From: Sphingobium sp. Cam5-1
GTDB lineage: Bacteria; Pseudomonadota; Alphaproteobacteria; Sphingomonadales; Sphingomonadaceae
Direction: 5' to 3'
NCBI RefSeq assembly: GCF_015693305.1
Contig: NZ_CP065138.1
Location: forward strand, 434,001 to 498,000
Length of the DNA stretch: 64,000 nt
Shown here: one piece after another, positions 1 to 8,988 of the stretch
Layout of the letters: each line of letters starts with the position of its first letter
How positions within the stretch are numbered: position 1 is the stretch's first letter
Made by a program: the position numbers and the translations under genes
Notes under the pieces: model-generated
Seen by the model: only the letters and a program-made list of their open reading frames with translations
Databases searched by the model: none
What the model was told of the DNA's origin: nothing

Positions 1-717
1 GGAGGCGGCCGGTTTGTCGGCTTAGCCCTCAATCGCAGCCGGAAGGATGGCAAAACCGACGCCGAGACGCGCGCGCTTTTTGCCGCTATAGCGCCCCATG
101 CGCGGCGGGCCGTCAGAATGCAGATCGCGCTTGAAAATCGCGGTTCAGCGTTGATCAAAGGCGCGCTAGAATATGTAGGTCTGCCGATCTTCATTTGCGA
201 CGATGCTGGAAATTTGAAGGGAGAAACGGCCGAAGCTGCGGCGCTGCTTTCTGCCGGACGCTTCAGGGTGATGGACGGGAAGCTCGGTCTTCCGCACCCA
301 CGTGACGACGCGGCGCTGTTGAAGGCATTCGCGCGGCGGCATCGTCAACCTCTTGGGATAGAGACGTTGCTGCTGCACGGTGCCGGCAAGCAGATGCCTA
401 TGGTGGTCGATATCTGCCGCCTTCCTTCCCAGCCGTACCGGCTGAGCCTTGCCTCGCAAATTCTGGTAATCGTCCGTTCGGGTCGGCGCTGGCATGAGGC
501 CGCCCCTGCTGTTTTGCGGGCAGCATTTGGCCTGTCTGCTGCTGAAGCCGAGGTCACATTGGCTCTCGCTAGGGGCGTGACGCGTGATCAGATCGCCGCT
601 GCGCGGGAAACGAGCACCCAAACCGTCAAAACCCAGATCAAATCCATTTTCTCCAAGCTTGGAGTTAGTCGGGAGATGGATCTGACGGCGATGCTCGGAG
701 ACCTGCTCCGGCGATGA
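1..717 (+). CDS. LuxR-family HTH transcriptional regulator, C-terminal part (5' end outside window)
   Basis: The frame is open from base 1, so the gene starts upstream of the window; the ATG at 118 is probably internal. About 238 codons are visible. The middle part (about residues 40-155 of the visible portion) resembles the PAS-like sensory region of non-AHL LuxR proteins. The last 65 residues form a GerE-type helix-turn-helix: a FGLSAAEAEV entry, a GVTRDQIAA turn, then TSTQTVKTQIKSIFSKLG, the usual recognition-helix signature ending in KLGVSR. It is a DNA-binding regulator of unknown target. No autoinducer-binding domain is visible, so it is unlikely to be the receptor for the AHL synthase at 53.6 kb. 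Confidence 0.8.
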   Translation, partial: GGGRFVGLALNRSRKDGKTDAETRALFAAIAPHARRAVRMQIALENRGSALIKGALEYVGLPIFICDDAGNLKGETAEAAALLSAGRFRVMDGKLGLPHPRDDAALLKAFARRHRQPLGIETLLLHGAGKQMPMVVDICRLPSQPYRLSLASQILVIVRSGRRWHEAAPAVLRAAFGLSAAEAEVTLALARGVTRDQIAAARETSTQTVKTQIKSIFSKLGVSREMDLTAMLGDLLRR

Positions 718-891
718 GGCAGCTCGGGCATCAGCCCGTCACAGGCAATCAAGCTGTTGGCGAAGAACAACTATTGAGCCCGGAGTTTTCCGCGCGTCTC
801 CCCCGATCGGGGTATGACCTACCTCAGAGAGATCAGTAAGGAGAACCCGCGACCCGAAGGCTCACGGCTTAGCCGCTGAGACTTTAAACTG

Positions 892-929
892 GCCCGGCTG
901 ACATCATGACGGCCGGGCTTTCTTTTTTG
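892..929 (+). terminator. Rho-independent terminator
   Basis: A perfect 7-bp stem (GCCCGGC at 892-898, GCCGGGC at 912-918) with a 13-nt loop is followed by TTTCTTTTTT. Only the + strand has the T-run. It lies 175 nt after the LuxR-like gene, and a second imperfect hairpin (about 861-880) precedes it. It may therefore end either that transcript or a separate short RNA. Confidence 0.7.
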
Positions 930-978
930 ATTTCCTGGGGGACTAGCGCTTAGTCACGCGCGGGACGCGTGGCTCTTT

Positions 979-1503
979 CTAGCTCAAAGTGGGCTCGGGC
1001 AAAAAATCTACCATGATCTCGCCAGATATGGCTTCGAGTGCCTCCCGCACCTCGTCGGTAGAGAGGCCCGTGGGCAATGCAATCTGGACATTGGCGCGGA
1101 ACAGCGGTGCGCCAGACCAGGCGCTTCCCTCGATCCTGGTAAGGAAGTCGTCGATATTGACGTCGAGCTTCGCAAGTGCCGAGGTCACTTCGCGAACTAT
1201 TCCAGGACGATCCTGCCCTACGATTTCGATGGCCAGCGACAGCCCGCTGCGTTCTTCAGCATCCGCAGCCGCGATGATGTCGATCTTGATACCCATCGCA
1301 TCGATGCCGCGGACCGCAGCTTCGAGTTCGTGCATCCGATCCTCGGGCAATTCAACCAGCACGGATCCAACATATTTACCACCCAGGCGCGAGAGATGGC
1401 TCTCAAGCCAATTACCGCCTGCAGCATACACCGCCTCTGCGACTGCGCGGGTCAGGCCGGGTCGGTCACTACCGACTGCCGTCAAGATGACTGCTCGATC
1501 CAC
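979..1503 (-). CDS. Tandem ACT-domain protein, GcvR-like (glycine cleavage repressor family)
   Basis: This 174-aa protein consists of two ACT modules, about residues 4-75 and 88-170. Each opens with the ligand-type motif: GSDRPGL in the first and GQDRPGI in the second. GcvR-family proteins sense amino acids and modulate regulators of glycine metabolism without binding DNA themselves; that role is inferred from the family. Length and domain order match GcvR-like proteins of alphaproteobacteria. The start is the ATG of MDRAVIL. Transcription appears monocistronic. An ACT-containing allosteric protein of another pathway cannot be excluded. Confidence 0.8.
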   Translation of the reverse strand: MDRAVILTAVGSDRPGLTRAVAEAVYAAGGNWLESHLSRLGGKYVGSVLVELPEDRMHELEAAVRGIDAMGIKIDIIAAADAEERSGLSLAIEIVGQDRPGIVREVTSALAKLDVNIDDFLTRIEGSAWSGAPLFRANVQIALPTGLSTDEVREALEAISGEIMVDFLPEPTLS

Positions 1504-1821
1504 ACCTCACCTCTATGCTGATCTCTGTTTCGCAATCATGATAGCGCATCCGGATCATTTCAAAGAGCAAAGTCTGGTTAGTAGAATGTCCGCGCTTGGA
1601 CGCCGCGTGATCTCGGAGGAACGTCCAGCATCGGTCGATTGCTGCCGGAGGCGAGCGCCGGATCATGGTACGTTGCTACCATTCCTGTAAGTGCGCGCGA
1701 ACGGCGGCTTTCGGCAGGAGTGGACATGCGAGTTTTCCTTTCCGCCACGTCAGAACCACAAGAGTTGGCCGATAGCTGCCCGCGTTCTCCACCACTGCTC
1801 GTCAGCCGCCGTTGCGGTTCC
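1504..1821. other. Intergenic stretch, no gene seen
   Basis: This lies between the ACT-domain gene start and the histidine kinase stop. Reading frames here are short and continue as antisense shadows of neighbours. I see no convincing RNA structure; it presumably carries the ACT gene promoter. Confidence 0.4.
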
Positions 1822-3429
1822 TCAAGTAGACCCGTCAGGGGCTATTTCGTCGGAGACTGCAAGCTGAAGCCGGAAGCGCAATCCTTCCGGGCGAAAATCG
1901 AACTCGGCCCCGCTACCTTCGCCCCGAAGAGCGCGCTCAATCATTCTCGAGCCGAACCCCTTTCGCGTCGGCTGCGTTGCCTCCGGACCGCCGCGTTCGA
2001 CCCATTGCAATTCTAGCACTTGGCCAGGCCCATCATCGGGACAATTCCAGGATATTTCCACCGCTCCATTCAGATTGGATAGCGCCCCATATTTTGCGGC
2101 GTTGGTGGAGAGTTCATGAAGTACCATCGCGAGCTGCAACGCCTTCTCCGAGGGGATCTCAATCTTCGTTCCGGAAATGTCGAACCGCTGACCTTCTTCG
2201 GCGGCGAACGGACTGACCGCTCGGCGAACAATATGCTCGACGTCGACCATCTCCCAGTCGCGCTGGGTGAGCAGATCATGCGCTTCAGACAGCGCGAGTA
2301 GACGAGAAATGAACGCATTGAGCTCAGCGCGAGGTGCCTCGCGAAACGTCTGCATCGCCACGGCTTGGATGGTAGCCAGCGTGTTCTTCACGCGGTGTTT
2401 CAATTCATGAAGGAGCAGCTCCTTCGAGTCCTCTGCACGCCTTCTGCGTTCGATTTCCAGTTGTGCCGCCGAGTGTAGCCGAGCGTTGTCCATCGCCACC
2501 GCCGTCTGCGCGGCAATCGCAGAAACAAGATTTTCCGTGCTGGAGGTGAACCGTGCCGGCTCGTCATGAGCGAAGAATAGCCCGCCGAGCACTTCGCCGG
2601 AAACAGAAGTCACCGGCACAGCCAGGTAGCTGACAACAGGAAGATGGCCAGCTGGCATGCCATAGTGCGGAGCGCTGTGGCCGTACCGCGCATCGGTGCG
2701 AATGTCATCGGACCGTACCACCCCTTCGCCAGCGAAGGTCAGCGCGAAAATTTTCGTATTCCGCGGCATCCCAAAACGGTCGAAGGCCTCCCGGGGTGCG
2801 CCCGAAAGAGTGTAGAGCTGGTAAGACTCGCCGGCGCTATCTTTGACATTGTAGAAGAAGGCGCCGAACTTGGCGCCCGTCAATTCGGTGCCAATATCGG
2901 TCACCGACTGTACAATCCGATCAAGGTCGAGATCGCGTGAGATCACGTTTGCAATCCGATTCAGGGTCTGCAGCCGGTCGGATTGTTGCGCCAGAAGGGC
3001 TTCGGTCTGCTTGCGCGCCGTGATATCGCGAGCGATCTTGGAAGCGCCGATGATCGATCCATCTGCCGCCTTGATAGGAGACACGGTTAGCGAGAGGTGG
3101 ATGAGTGCGCCATCCTTGCGCTGGCGCATCGTCTCAAAGTGCTCGATCCGCTCGCCGCGTTTCAACCGCGCGATGATCTCGTTTTCTTCGGCCCTGCGAT
3201 CCACCGGAATAAGCGTCAGGATCGACTTTCCTATGATCTCAGCAGGAGCGTAGCCGAAAATGCGCTCGGCTGCAGCGTTCCAGTCAGTGATGATCCCGTC
3301 GAGTGTCTTGCCGACAATCGCATCGTGGGATGACTCGACAATCGCAGCAAGCCGGTATGCAGCCGTCCAGGCATCACGCCCCACGGAATGCTCCCCATCG
3401 TTCAAATTCGCTTCGCTATCCGCAGCCAT
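1822..3429 (-). CDS. HWE-family sensor histidine kinase with PAS and GAF domains
   Basis: A 535-aa cytoplasmic kinase. Order: PAS (about 25-140, with [11 protein letters not shown]), GAF (about 160-320) and an HWE kinase core (335-535). The phospho-acceptor is His345 in HRVKN; the N-box [11 protein letters not shown] and the WVERGGP (WxE) signature define the HWE class. No membrane segment is seen. The start is the ATG at 3429, which overlaps the response-regulator stop by one base (TGATG), behind a GGGAG. A 50-residue upstream extension in frame only covers the end of the regulator gene. Translational coupling suggests this kinase works with the regulator and the KaiC-like ATPase upstream. 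The signal is unknown; PAS/GAF ligands in this class include flavins and tetrapyrroles. Confidence 0.9.
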   Translation of the reverse strand: MAADSEANLNDGEHSVGRDAWTAAYRLAAIVESSHDAIVGKTLDGIITDWNAAAERIFGYAPAEIIGKSILTLIPVDRRAEENEIIARLKRGERIEHFETMRQRKDGALIHLSLTVSPIKAADGSIIGASKIARDITARKQTEALLAQQSDRLQTLNRIANVISRDLDLDRIVQSVTDIGTELTGAKFGAFFYNVKDSAGESYQLYTLSGAPREAFDRFGMPRNTKIFALTFAGEGVVRSDDIRTDARYGHSAPHYGMPAGHLPVVSYLAVPVTSVSGEVLGGLFFAHDEPARFTSSTENLVSAIAAQTAVAMDNARLHSAAQLEIERRRRAEDSKELLLHELKHRVKNTLATIQAVAMQTFREAPRAELNAFISRLLALSEAHDLLTQRDWEMVDVEHIVRRAVSPFAAEEGQRFDISGTKIEIPSEKALQLAMVLHELSTNAAKYGALSNLNGAVEISWNCPDDGPGQVLELQWVERGGPEATQPTRKGFGSRMIERALRGEGSGAEFDFRPEGLRFRLQLAVSDEIAPDGST

Positions 3430-3797
3430 CAAGAACGACTCCCGCGAATGCCGAACTCTCCGACGGCAGTGAGCAGCCGGTCCATCGCGTAGGGCTTGTC
3501 GAGAACAAGGTCGAATAGGTCGCCGCGGGAGCGCGCCTGCGCTCCCTGCGCGCCGCTTACAAGGACTATAGGGATGCATTGCAGCGCCGTGTCTGCTCTC
3601 ATTGCCTCGGCAAGTTCCAGGCCTGTCATCAAGGGCATCATGAAGTCGGTAATGACCAGATCGGGAACGACATCGCGGATGATTTTGAGCGCAGCCGCGC
3701 CATGCGCGGCCTCGTGCACTTCATGTCCAGCCTCCTCAAGGCTTACCACGAGCATGTCCGCGATCAGAAATTCATCCTCTGCCACTACAATTCTCAT
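3429..3797 (-). CDS. Single-domain response regulator (CheY-like receiver)
   Basis: A 122-aa stand-alone receiver. The acidic pocket is E7-D8, the phospho-acceptor is Asp51 (VITDFMMP), the signalling Ser is S81 and the conserved Lys is K101 (LDKPY). There is no output domain, so it must act through protein contacts, plausibly as a shuttle or sink for the adjacent HWE kinase or a partner of the KaiC-like ATPase. The start at MRIVVAED (3797) is chosen for the GGAG 8 nt upstream; a longer in-frame version runs into the ATPase gene. It is the middle gene of a three-gene operon. Confidence 0.9.
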   Translation of the reverse strand: MRIVVAEDEFLIADMLVVSLEEAGHEVHEAAHGAAALKIIRDVVPDLVITDFMMPLMTGLELAEAMRADTALQCIPIVLVSGAQGAQARSRGDLFDLVLDKPYAMDRLLTAVGEFGIRGSRS

Positions 3798-3834
3798 GGA
3801 GAGCTCCATGGACGTGTCCGACCCATGGGGAGCG

Positions 3835-5277
3835 CTACGCCTCAAGAGGCTTGGCCAGCCCGGTTGAGATCCCAGTCGCGGGCTCAAAAGGACCTTTGAT
3901 CGCGAGGCCGTGCCCATCGATGAACACCTCTTGCGGTGCGGATTGAAAGGACTGATCGCGGATCTTCAAAACGGACATCACCCGCTTGTACTCGGCCCTG
4001 ATCTCGACTTGGCGCATCAGTATCAAGTTATCGAGCAGACTGGAAATCTCGGGACCGGGAGCTGCTACCTCGGACGCGAAAAGGTCACGCAACTCCCACG
4101 TGCCGATAGTAGTAACGCCCTTGGCCCGCAATTCGTTCGTCAGAGCGGCAAAAAATTCTACAAGGCGAGTCCGGTTAACAGTTGCGCGCTCGAACCCACC
4201 GAAGGAGTCGATGAACAGGCGCTTCACGCCGCGAGCGGAGACGGCGTCAAGAAGCCGATAGGCCATTTTGTCGAGGAGGTTTTCCGTCAGCGGCTGCCAC
4301 AAGATTTCGACCACGCTTCTTTCGATATGTGCGCGGAGATCAAGACCCAGTGCATTCGCCTTCAGCAAGAGGCGCTCCGGAGTTTCGTAAAAGCCGAAAT
4401 GAAGGCCCGGTTCTTTCTCCGAAGCGGCAGAAAGGAAGTTCATGCCGAACGAGGTCTTCCCGCATCCGGAAGGCCCGATCAGCAAAGTGATCGAGCCATG
4501 AGGAAGTCCTCCGCCCGTAATATTGTCGAACCCTTCGATGCCTGATCGAAGCGGTTTAGGATCCGGCTCGTCTTTGACCGACGGCGTGTCAAATGCAGCT
4601 TCTATCCGCGGGAAGACCGAGATGCCGCCATTTGCGATCTCATATTGATGATAACCGCCGAGAGCTGCGCTGCCGCGAGATTTGCGGACACGAAGACGTC
4701 GGACGGTGCGTACACCGACGAGCTCGTCATGAAGCTCCAGAACGCCATCCACCATCGTGTGCTCCGGGCTATCGTCTTGAACCCTGGCGCTCGTGAGGAA
4801 AAGAACAGTGCAACCAACGAAGGCTGCTTGGCTTTGCACTTCGGCGACGAAGGTTTTCACGTCGAGGTCAGTCTCTGCGCGGTCGCGAGCGTTCAGAAGA
4901 CCGTCGAAGACGATCAGCGAGGCGTCCTGGCGCTTGGTCTCCTTGCGAAGCAGGTCCACGACAGCTCCCAACCCCTCCTTGCTCAGGGTCTGAAACACAC
5001 TGACATAGACGATGTTGCTGCCAAGCTGGTTCTTCTCGAAAAAACTCAGGGTCGACAGGGATTGAAAAAGGCGATCGTGCGTCTCTGCAAGCAGGGTGAC
5101 GTAAAGCACCTTCTTCCCGGCAGCGGCCGTGGCGAACGCAATCTGATTTCCAAGGATCGTCTTGCCTGCTCCGGGCTGTCCTTGCACAATGTAGGACGCG
5201 CCCTCAATAAGGCCACCGCCGAAAATGGTATCAAGGCCGGGGATGCCGGTGGAGAACCGGGGCGGTAACAGGGTCAC
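3835..5277 (-). CDS. KaiC-like RecA-superfamily ATPase (two-domain, circadian-clock protein family)
   Basis: A 480-aa protein with two RecA/RAD55-like ATPase domains. The first has Walker A GQPGAGKT (about residues 33-40) after the family hallmark STGIPGLDTIFGGGL; the second repeats it (SGIEGFDNITGGGLPHG, then GPSGCGKT at about 268-275). KaiC proteins form hexameric ATPases/autokinases; outside cyanobacteria they are mostly linked to stress and signalling, and no KaiA or KaiB is present here. A GTG at 5277 is preferred over the TTG two codons upstream because GAGG lies 6 nt before it. It is the first gene of the operon with the receiver and HWE kinase. Its role is inferred: ATP-driven input or output of a two-component pathway. 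Confidence 0.9.
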   Translation of the reverse strand: MTLLPPRFSTGIPGLDTIFGGGLIEGASYIVQGQPGAGKTILGNQIAFATAAAGKKVLYVTLLAETHDRLFQSLSTLSFFEKNQLGSNIVYVSVFQTLSKEGLGAVVDLLRKETKRQDASLIVFDGLLNARDRAETDLDVKTFVAEVQSQAAFVGCTVLFLTSARVQDDSPEHTMVDGVLELHDELVGVRTVRRLRVRKSRGSAALGGYHQYEIANGGISVFPRIEAAFDTPSVKDEPDPKPLRSGIEGFDNITGGGLPHGSITLLIGPSGCGKTSFGMNFLSAASEKEPGLHFGFYETPERLLLKANALGLDLRAHIERSVVEILWQPLTENLLDKMAYRLLDAVSARGVKRLFIDSFGGFERATVNRTRLVEFFAALTNELRAKGVTTIGTWELRDLFASEVAAPGPEISSLLDNLILMRQVEIRAEYKRVMSVLKIRDQSFQSAPQEVFIDGHGLAIKGPFEPATGISTGLAKPLEA

Positions 5278-5447
5278 AGACAACCTCGCAAGCAGAACGG
5301 CCGAGAGACCAATGCTCCTGCCGATAGCAGCCTCGACATCAATCGTCTTGAAGAAAAATTGAGCTTCTTGAGGTGTTGTGAGATATGAGAAGCTGGCCAG
5401 GGCACGGCGTGCGAGGAAGGCCGCGCGCCATGCTCCTGCCCGGGGTT

Positions 5448-5975
5448 TTACTTGCCCGCTTGCGCCATCAGCTCCGCCTTCCGCTCGGCGAGTTGAAGGC
5501 CGAGCGCCTTCAGGTCCAGATCGCTGTCACGGCTTTCAGGGAACATCTCCTTTTCCTCTTCTTCGACATGATGGTTCACATATTCGCCCAGAACGGTGAC
5601 CTTCGCATCGAACAGCCGGTCGCCCGCCTTCATCGACTGTATCTCGGTGATCAGCTGCTTGGCGCTGGCATGCTCGACCTCGGCTTCGTCGAGCAGATCG
5701 TCGTCGTCGATTGCGTCGCGCGCAGCAGGGTAATAAATCTCCTCTTCGATCTGGGTGTGCACGGTGAGTGCAAGGCAGATGCGGTCGGCAAGCTCCTGCT
5801 TCTCCGCCTCTTCCTCGAGTTTCTCATACTCCTTGAACCAATTTTTGACCTCGCGATGCTCATCCTTGAGCAGCTTGATCGCATCAGTCGGCTTGGCGGC
5901 TGCGCGCTGCGTCTTGCGCGCTGTTCTTGAACCGGGTTTCCCCTTCGATTTGCTGGCGGTTTTTGTCTCAGCCAT
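5448..5975 (-). CDS. Hemerythrin HHE cation-binding domain protein
   Basis: A 175-aa protein. A Lys/Ala-rich N-terminal tail (1-30) is followed by a four-helix hemerythrin fold. Ligand motifs include DEHREVKN (near 40), HTQIEEEIYYP (HxxxE), HASAKQL and NHHVEEEEKEMFP. These would hold a di-iron centre that binds O2 or NO, or senses iron or redox state. The cytoplasmic location follows from the lack of a signal peptide. It stands alone behind its own promoter region. Proteins of this type are common stress-associated genes in sphingomonads; the exact role is unknown. Confidence 0.85.
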   Translation of the reverse strand: MAETKTASKSKGKPGSRTARKTQRAAAKPTDAIKLLKDEHREVKNWFKEYEKLEEEAEKQELADRICLALTVHTQIEEEIYYPAARDAIDDDDLLDEAEVEHASAKQLITEIQSMKAGDRLFDAKVTVLGEYVNHHVEEEEKEMFPESRDSDLDLKALGLQLAERKAELMAQAGK

Positions 5976-6329
5976 GTGTTGCTCCTCGTGCGGAGCGATT
6001 TCTTCCGCTCCTCATCCGCAAGACAACTCACGAACGCGGGAAAGGTCGCCAGGGCAGTGGCACCGATAGAAGCATTCGCCTCGAGATCTGTTAAATAGCC
6101 GAGCAGGATCTGCTCACACTACTAGACCTCCATCCGTAATGATGGGAAATGTGCGTCCGCTTTTGCCAGTACGGCAAGCGAACTGAAATGCCGACCACTC
6201 GACGCACTGCCGTCTGGCCATACAACGGCGCGCTAATTGCTGGTCCAGTCGGAGTTGGCCGTTGGCAACCTCATCTCGAAGTGGCTTGCGGTGGTCGACA
6301 GCTGAGACATTCTTTTTCAGAAAACGGCA

Positions 6330-7090
6330 GCCATCTATCTGCGCCACTCCGGATGGGCCATTTGGCAATTGTCTCAGGCATCGGCATCGCCCCGTAGTAC
6401 AGGCGCTCGAGGCTAGTCAGATCGAAGCGTTCACGTTCGGGCGAGTCAAGCAGAGCCTGTATCATCGTCGGCACCGGATCACATCGGTGATCCGGTGCCG
6501 CTCGATTGCGCGCATTGTCTCCGCCGGATCGAAGCGCAGAATGATCGCATGACAGCCGCCAACGAGAGTCATCGAGTGGACGAACAGGGCGTCGGCGACG
6601 TGGAACATCGGGGCCACGTGCAAGAACCGCGCGCGCGACGTATCGATTCCCAACCCAGCCCAAAGCGCCAGACCGTTCACGACATGGTTGACGTGGGTCA
6701 TGATCACGCCCTTGGCACGGCCGGTCGTCCCGCCAGTGTAGAAAATGCTCGCCGCATCGCCCCCGCCGCGCCCAGCGTCGGCAATCGGGGCCGTATGCGC
6801 GACCAGCCGGTCCATTTCGGCTAGCGTCAGCGGCCGCGGCTGGCCGCTGTCTTGCTCAGCGCAGAAACAAAGAAGCGGCTGATGCGCCTCGTCCACCAGC
6901 ACAAGTCCGGGGGCGGCAGTCGTCGAGGATGTAGGCGACCTCTCCCGGGCTTAGTCGGATATTGACCGGCAGGATGATACCGCCCGGGCACGGAACGCCA
7001 AAAAATGCTTCAAGGAACAGGTCGTTGTTGTCCGCGAGGACGGCAGTGCCTAGTGGACTGGCCGGGGGGACTCGCCGGCTTATCATGGCC
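6330..7090 (-). pseudogene. Decayed AMP-dependent acyl-CoA synthetase (ANL family)
   Basis: Three fragments in different frames on the minus strand spell a contiguous acyl-CoA ligase. The N-side piece has FLEAFFGVPCPGGIILPVN and RLSPGEVAYILDD. The core has the AMP-binding P-loop YTGGTTGRAKGVIMTH and APMFHVAD. A third piece has PTMIQALLDSP and LERLYYGAMPMPE. The first residues and everything after the MPE motif, including the adenylation C-terminal domain, are missing. One frameshift separates DDCRPR from LVDEAHQPLL; another lies at about 6486-6499 within a perfect inverted repeat. Not expected to be functional. Confidence 0.8.
6470..6499. repeat. Perfect 13-bp inverted repeat with 4-nt loop at a frameshift site
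   Basis: GGCACCGGATCAC at 6470-6482 pairs exactly with GTGATCCGGTGCC at 6487-6499 around ATCG. It lies inside the acyl-CoA synthetase remnant, exactly where the frame is lost. There is no T-run, so it is not a terminator. Confidence 0.8.
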
Positions 7091-7097
7091 GCCGACC

Positions 7098-7802
7098 TCA
7101 ACCGCCCTTGGATGCAAGCCAGATCGTGTGAATTACATGTTCCTCGCCGGCCAGGGCGGGGATGCTCACCTCTTCCACATCGAAACCGGCTTTCTCCAGG
7201 CGATCGACAAAGTGATCATCCGTGTAGGCCGACCATATGGCGAGAATGCCACCGGCCCTCAGCGCGTCACGCGCCGAACGCAATCCCCAGTCGCAGTAAA
7301 GCCGTTCGTTGGGAAGGTGGATCATCCCGTCAGGACCATTATCGACGTCCAGAAGAATGGCATCGAATGCGGCCTCCTGCCTGACGATCACATCATGGAC
7401 ATCTGCCATCTCAAGTGACAGGCGGGCATCGAGGAGATGGTCCTGAAACAGATGCGCGAGCGGCCCCCTTGCCCATTTGACGATCTCAGGCACAAGTTCG
7501 GCGACGACGACCTCAGCAGCCGGTGAAAGCGAGGAGAGCGCCGCCCCCAGCGTGAAGCCCATGCCCAGCCCGCCGATGAGGATGCGCGCGTCCCTTTGAG
7601 ACAGCCGTTCGCATACCAGTGTCGCCAGAGCTTCTTCCGAATGGCGAACCTGATTGCCCATCAGCTCGTCTTCGCCGAACCGGATCGAATAATCGTCTCC
7701 TCGACGCCACAGGAGCAATTCACCTCCGTCTGGAAGTTGTGCGGTGTCAACCAGCTCTACCGGGATTGCCGTCCGGTCATCCTGTGGCGCTAGCATGGTC
7801 AT
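7098..7802 (-). CDS. Spermidine synthase-like SAM-fold protein
   Basis: A 234-aa Rossmann-fold protein. The glycine-rich motif LIGGLGMGFTLG (about 76-87), the acidic end of beta-2 (VVVAELVPE) and LLDVDNGPDG (about 150) match spermidine/spermine synthase-like proteins that bind SAM or decarboxylated SAM. It is shorter than true SpeE (about 280 aa) and lacks the N-terminal beta domain, so polyamine synthesis is uncertain; a methyltransferase-type role is possible. The start is preceded by a 73-aa gene ending 6 nt upstream, suggesting one transcript. Confidence 0.7.
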   Translation of the reverse strand: MTMLAPQDDRTAIPVELVDTAQLPDGGELLLWRRGDDYSIRFGEDELMGNQVRHSEEALATLVCERLSQRDARILIGGLGMGFTLGAALSSLSPAAEVVVAELVPEIVKWARGPLAHLFQDHLLDARLSLEMADVHDVIVRQEAAFDAILLDVDNGPDGMIHLPNERLYCDWGLRSARDALRAGGILAIWSAYTDDHFVDRLEKAGFDVEEVSIPALAGEEHVIHTIWLASKGG

Positions 7803-7808
7803 TCCGCG

Positions 7809-8030
7809 TTACGACCGCGACTTCGTCTGATCATATTGGCCAGGTTCGGCCTTGAACACGTCGCGAGCGAAGGTACGGACTGCGGCCACGGATTTGAATG
7901 TCTCCTCCTGCATATGCGATGTGACCAGCGGATAGCCTTGGGAATTGTACCGGGTCTCACGCACCGTGAGCCGGAAATTCCCATCATCATCCTTGGAGAT
8001 TAGATAGGGACGGATTGCTTCTCGGCTCAT
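7809..8030 (-). CDS. Small conserved-looking hypothetical protein (73 aa)
   Basis: It starts at MSREAIRPYL with GAGG 7 nt upstream and ends 6 nt before the spermidine-synthase-like gene, so the two probably form an operon. The sequence is soluble and mixed alpha/beta in character, with charged blocks and no membrane segment, signal peptide or motif I can name. A competing frame on the same strand (7799-7990) lacks a comparable ribosome-binding site. Confidence 0.55.
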   Translation of the reverse strand: MSREAIRPYLISKDDDGNFRLTVRETRYNSQGYPLVTSHMQEETFKSVAAVRTFARDVFKAEPGQYDQTKSRS

Positions 8031-8384
8031 GGAGATTCCTCACTGTAACTTGGATGATCGCAGGGCGAATACTCTGCCGAGGATGAAGTTAGCCCACCAT
8101 CGCTATGACAACGCGCTTCAATTCACTGCTCGACAAGGTCGTCGGGCGGTTGAAGGCAGGGAGGCGCGCCTCGGGCCTTCGCAAGGAGGAGGAACGGGTT
8201 GCGCGTTTATCGGGTTTGGAAAATATATTCATAAATGGTCCTCGCGGCGCGAGCCGCATTTTTATATTTGTTCTTCGCTGCACGGCACGGCCTTTAATCA
8301 GGCGCTTGCGACGATGGCGGCGATGGGCATGGGGTTGTATCTGCAAGGGTGCCGCACCAGCCAAAGGGCTTTGCAGCATCCCGC
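8031..8384. other. Intergenic stretch, no gene supported
   Basis: Overlapping frames exist on both strands, but none has both a ribosome-binding site and protein-like composition; the 116-aa plus-strand frame is Arg-rich in the way of GC-rich noise. Confidence 0.4.
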
Positions 8385-8720
8385 TCAAGACGATAGCCGC
8401 TTCTTGCGCGCGAGATATCGCGCATCACGGGCTGACTTGCGTTCAGCCTCACTGAGTTCCGGCTTTTGATTGGGCGCCTTCGCCGCGGCCATTTCGTTGG
8501 CCTGCGCACGTCTGGCAGCTTTTTGTTCTTTCGCCGCGAGCAGAGCCTGCTGGCGCTTCTCCCTTGCCGCAGCTTCCTTTGCCAGACGGCGTTCTGCTTG
8601 GTCGAGGGTAACGGCCCGAACCACGGGCACTTTCGTCCGTAGTCGTTCGAGAACCTCTGTCCGGGCGCTGGCCGCAGCGGCTATGCGCTCCTGGAAGTGC
8701 GGTTCCTTATATCTTTTCAT
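8385..8720 (-). CDS. DUF6481 family protein
   Basis: A 111-aa highly charged, Ala/Lys/Arg/Glu-rich helical protein. It opens with MKRYKEPHFQERIAAAA, the usual beginning of this family, and ends in a basic RKKRLSS tail. The start at 8720 is chosen because the frame upstream is low-complexity read-through of the preceding hairpin region. It lies 60 nt downstream of the cold-shock gene, a pairing seen in sphingomonads and rhizobia, which hints at RNA- or ribosome-associated function at low temperature (inference). The function is not established. Confidence 0.75.
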   Translation of the reverse strand: MKRYKEPHFQERIAAAASARTEVLERLRTKVPVVRAVTLDQAERRLAKEAAAREKRQQALLAAKEQKAARRAQANEMAAAKAPNQKPELSEAERKSARDARYLARKKRLSS

Positions 8721-8754
8721 TGAGAGGCAAAGTCCTGTTTCAATTTCGCGCTGG

Positions 8755-8772
8755 GGGCGGCCGAAGCCGCCC
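8755..8772 (-). other. GC hairpin between cold-shock and DUF6481 genes
   Basis: GGGCGGC (8755-8761) pairs with GCCGCCC (8766-8772) around a 4-nt loop that reads TTCG on the transcribed strand. It lacks a T-run, so it is more likely an mRNA-stabilising or processing hairpin than a terminator. Confidence 0.5.
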
Positions 8773-8781
8773 GACCCTCCT

Positions 8782-8988
8782 TCAGGCAGGCTGAAGGTTG
8801 GTTGCCGATGCCTTGCCGCGCTGATCCGTTTCCAGCGTGTAAGACACGCGCTGATCCTTCTCGAGCGTACGCATGCCCGCGCGTTCAACCGCGGTTATGT
8901 GCACGAAGGCGTCGCCGCCGCCGCTTTCCGGCGCGATGAAGCCATAGCCTTTGTCGGCATTGAAGAATTTGACTGTTCCGATGATCAT
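8782..8988 (-). CDS. Cold-shock protein (CspA family)
   Basis: A 68-aa single OB-fold protein. Both RNA-binding motifs are present: RNP1-like DKGYGFIAPE (about 12-21) and RNP2-like DAFVHITAVE (about 26-35). It is an RNA chaperone that melts secondary structure, acting in the cytoplasm. Length and motifs are typical. It is followed by a hairpin and the DUF6481 gene on the same strand. Upstream, about 270 nt is free of genes and may hold a long leader as in cold-inducible csp genes, though I cannot demonstrate a thermosensor. Confidence 0.95.
   Translation of the reverse strand: MIIGTVKFFNADKGYGFIAPESGGGDAFVHITAVERAGMRTLEKDQRVSYTLETDQRGKASATNLQPA

Noticed and set aside
6114..6368. An 84-codon minus-strand frame downstream of the acyl-CoA synthetase remnant
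   Set aside because: Overlaps the remnant's end, has no ribosome-binding site and no recognisable family; it may be debris of the same decay.
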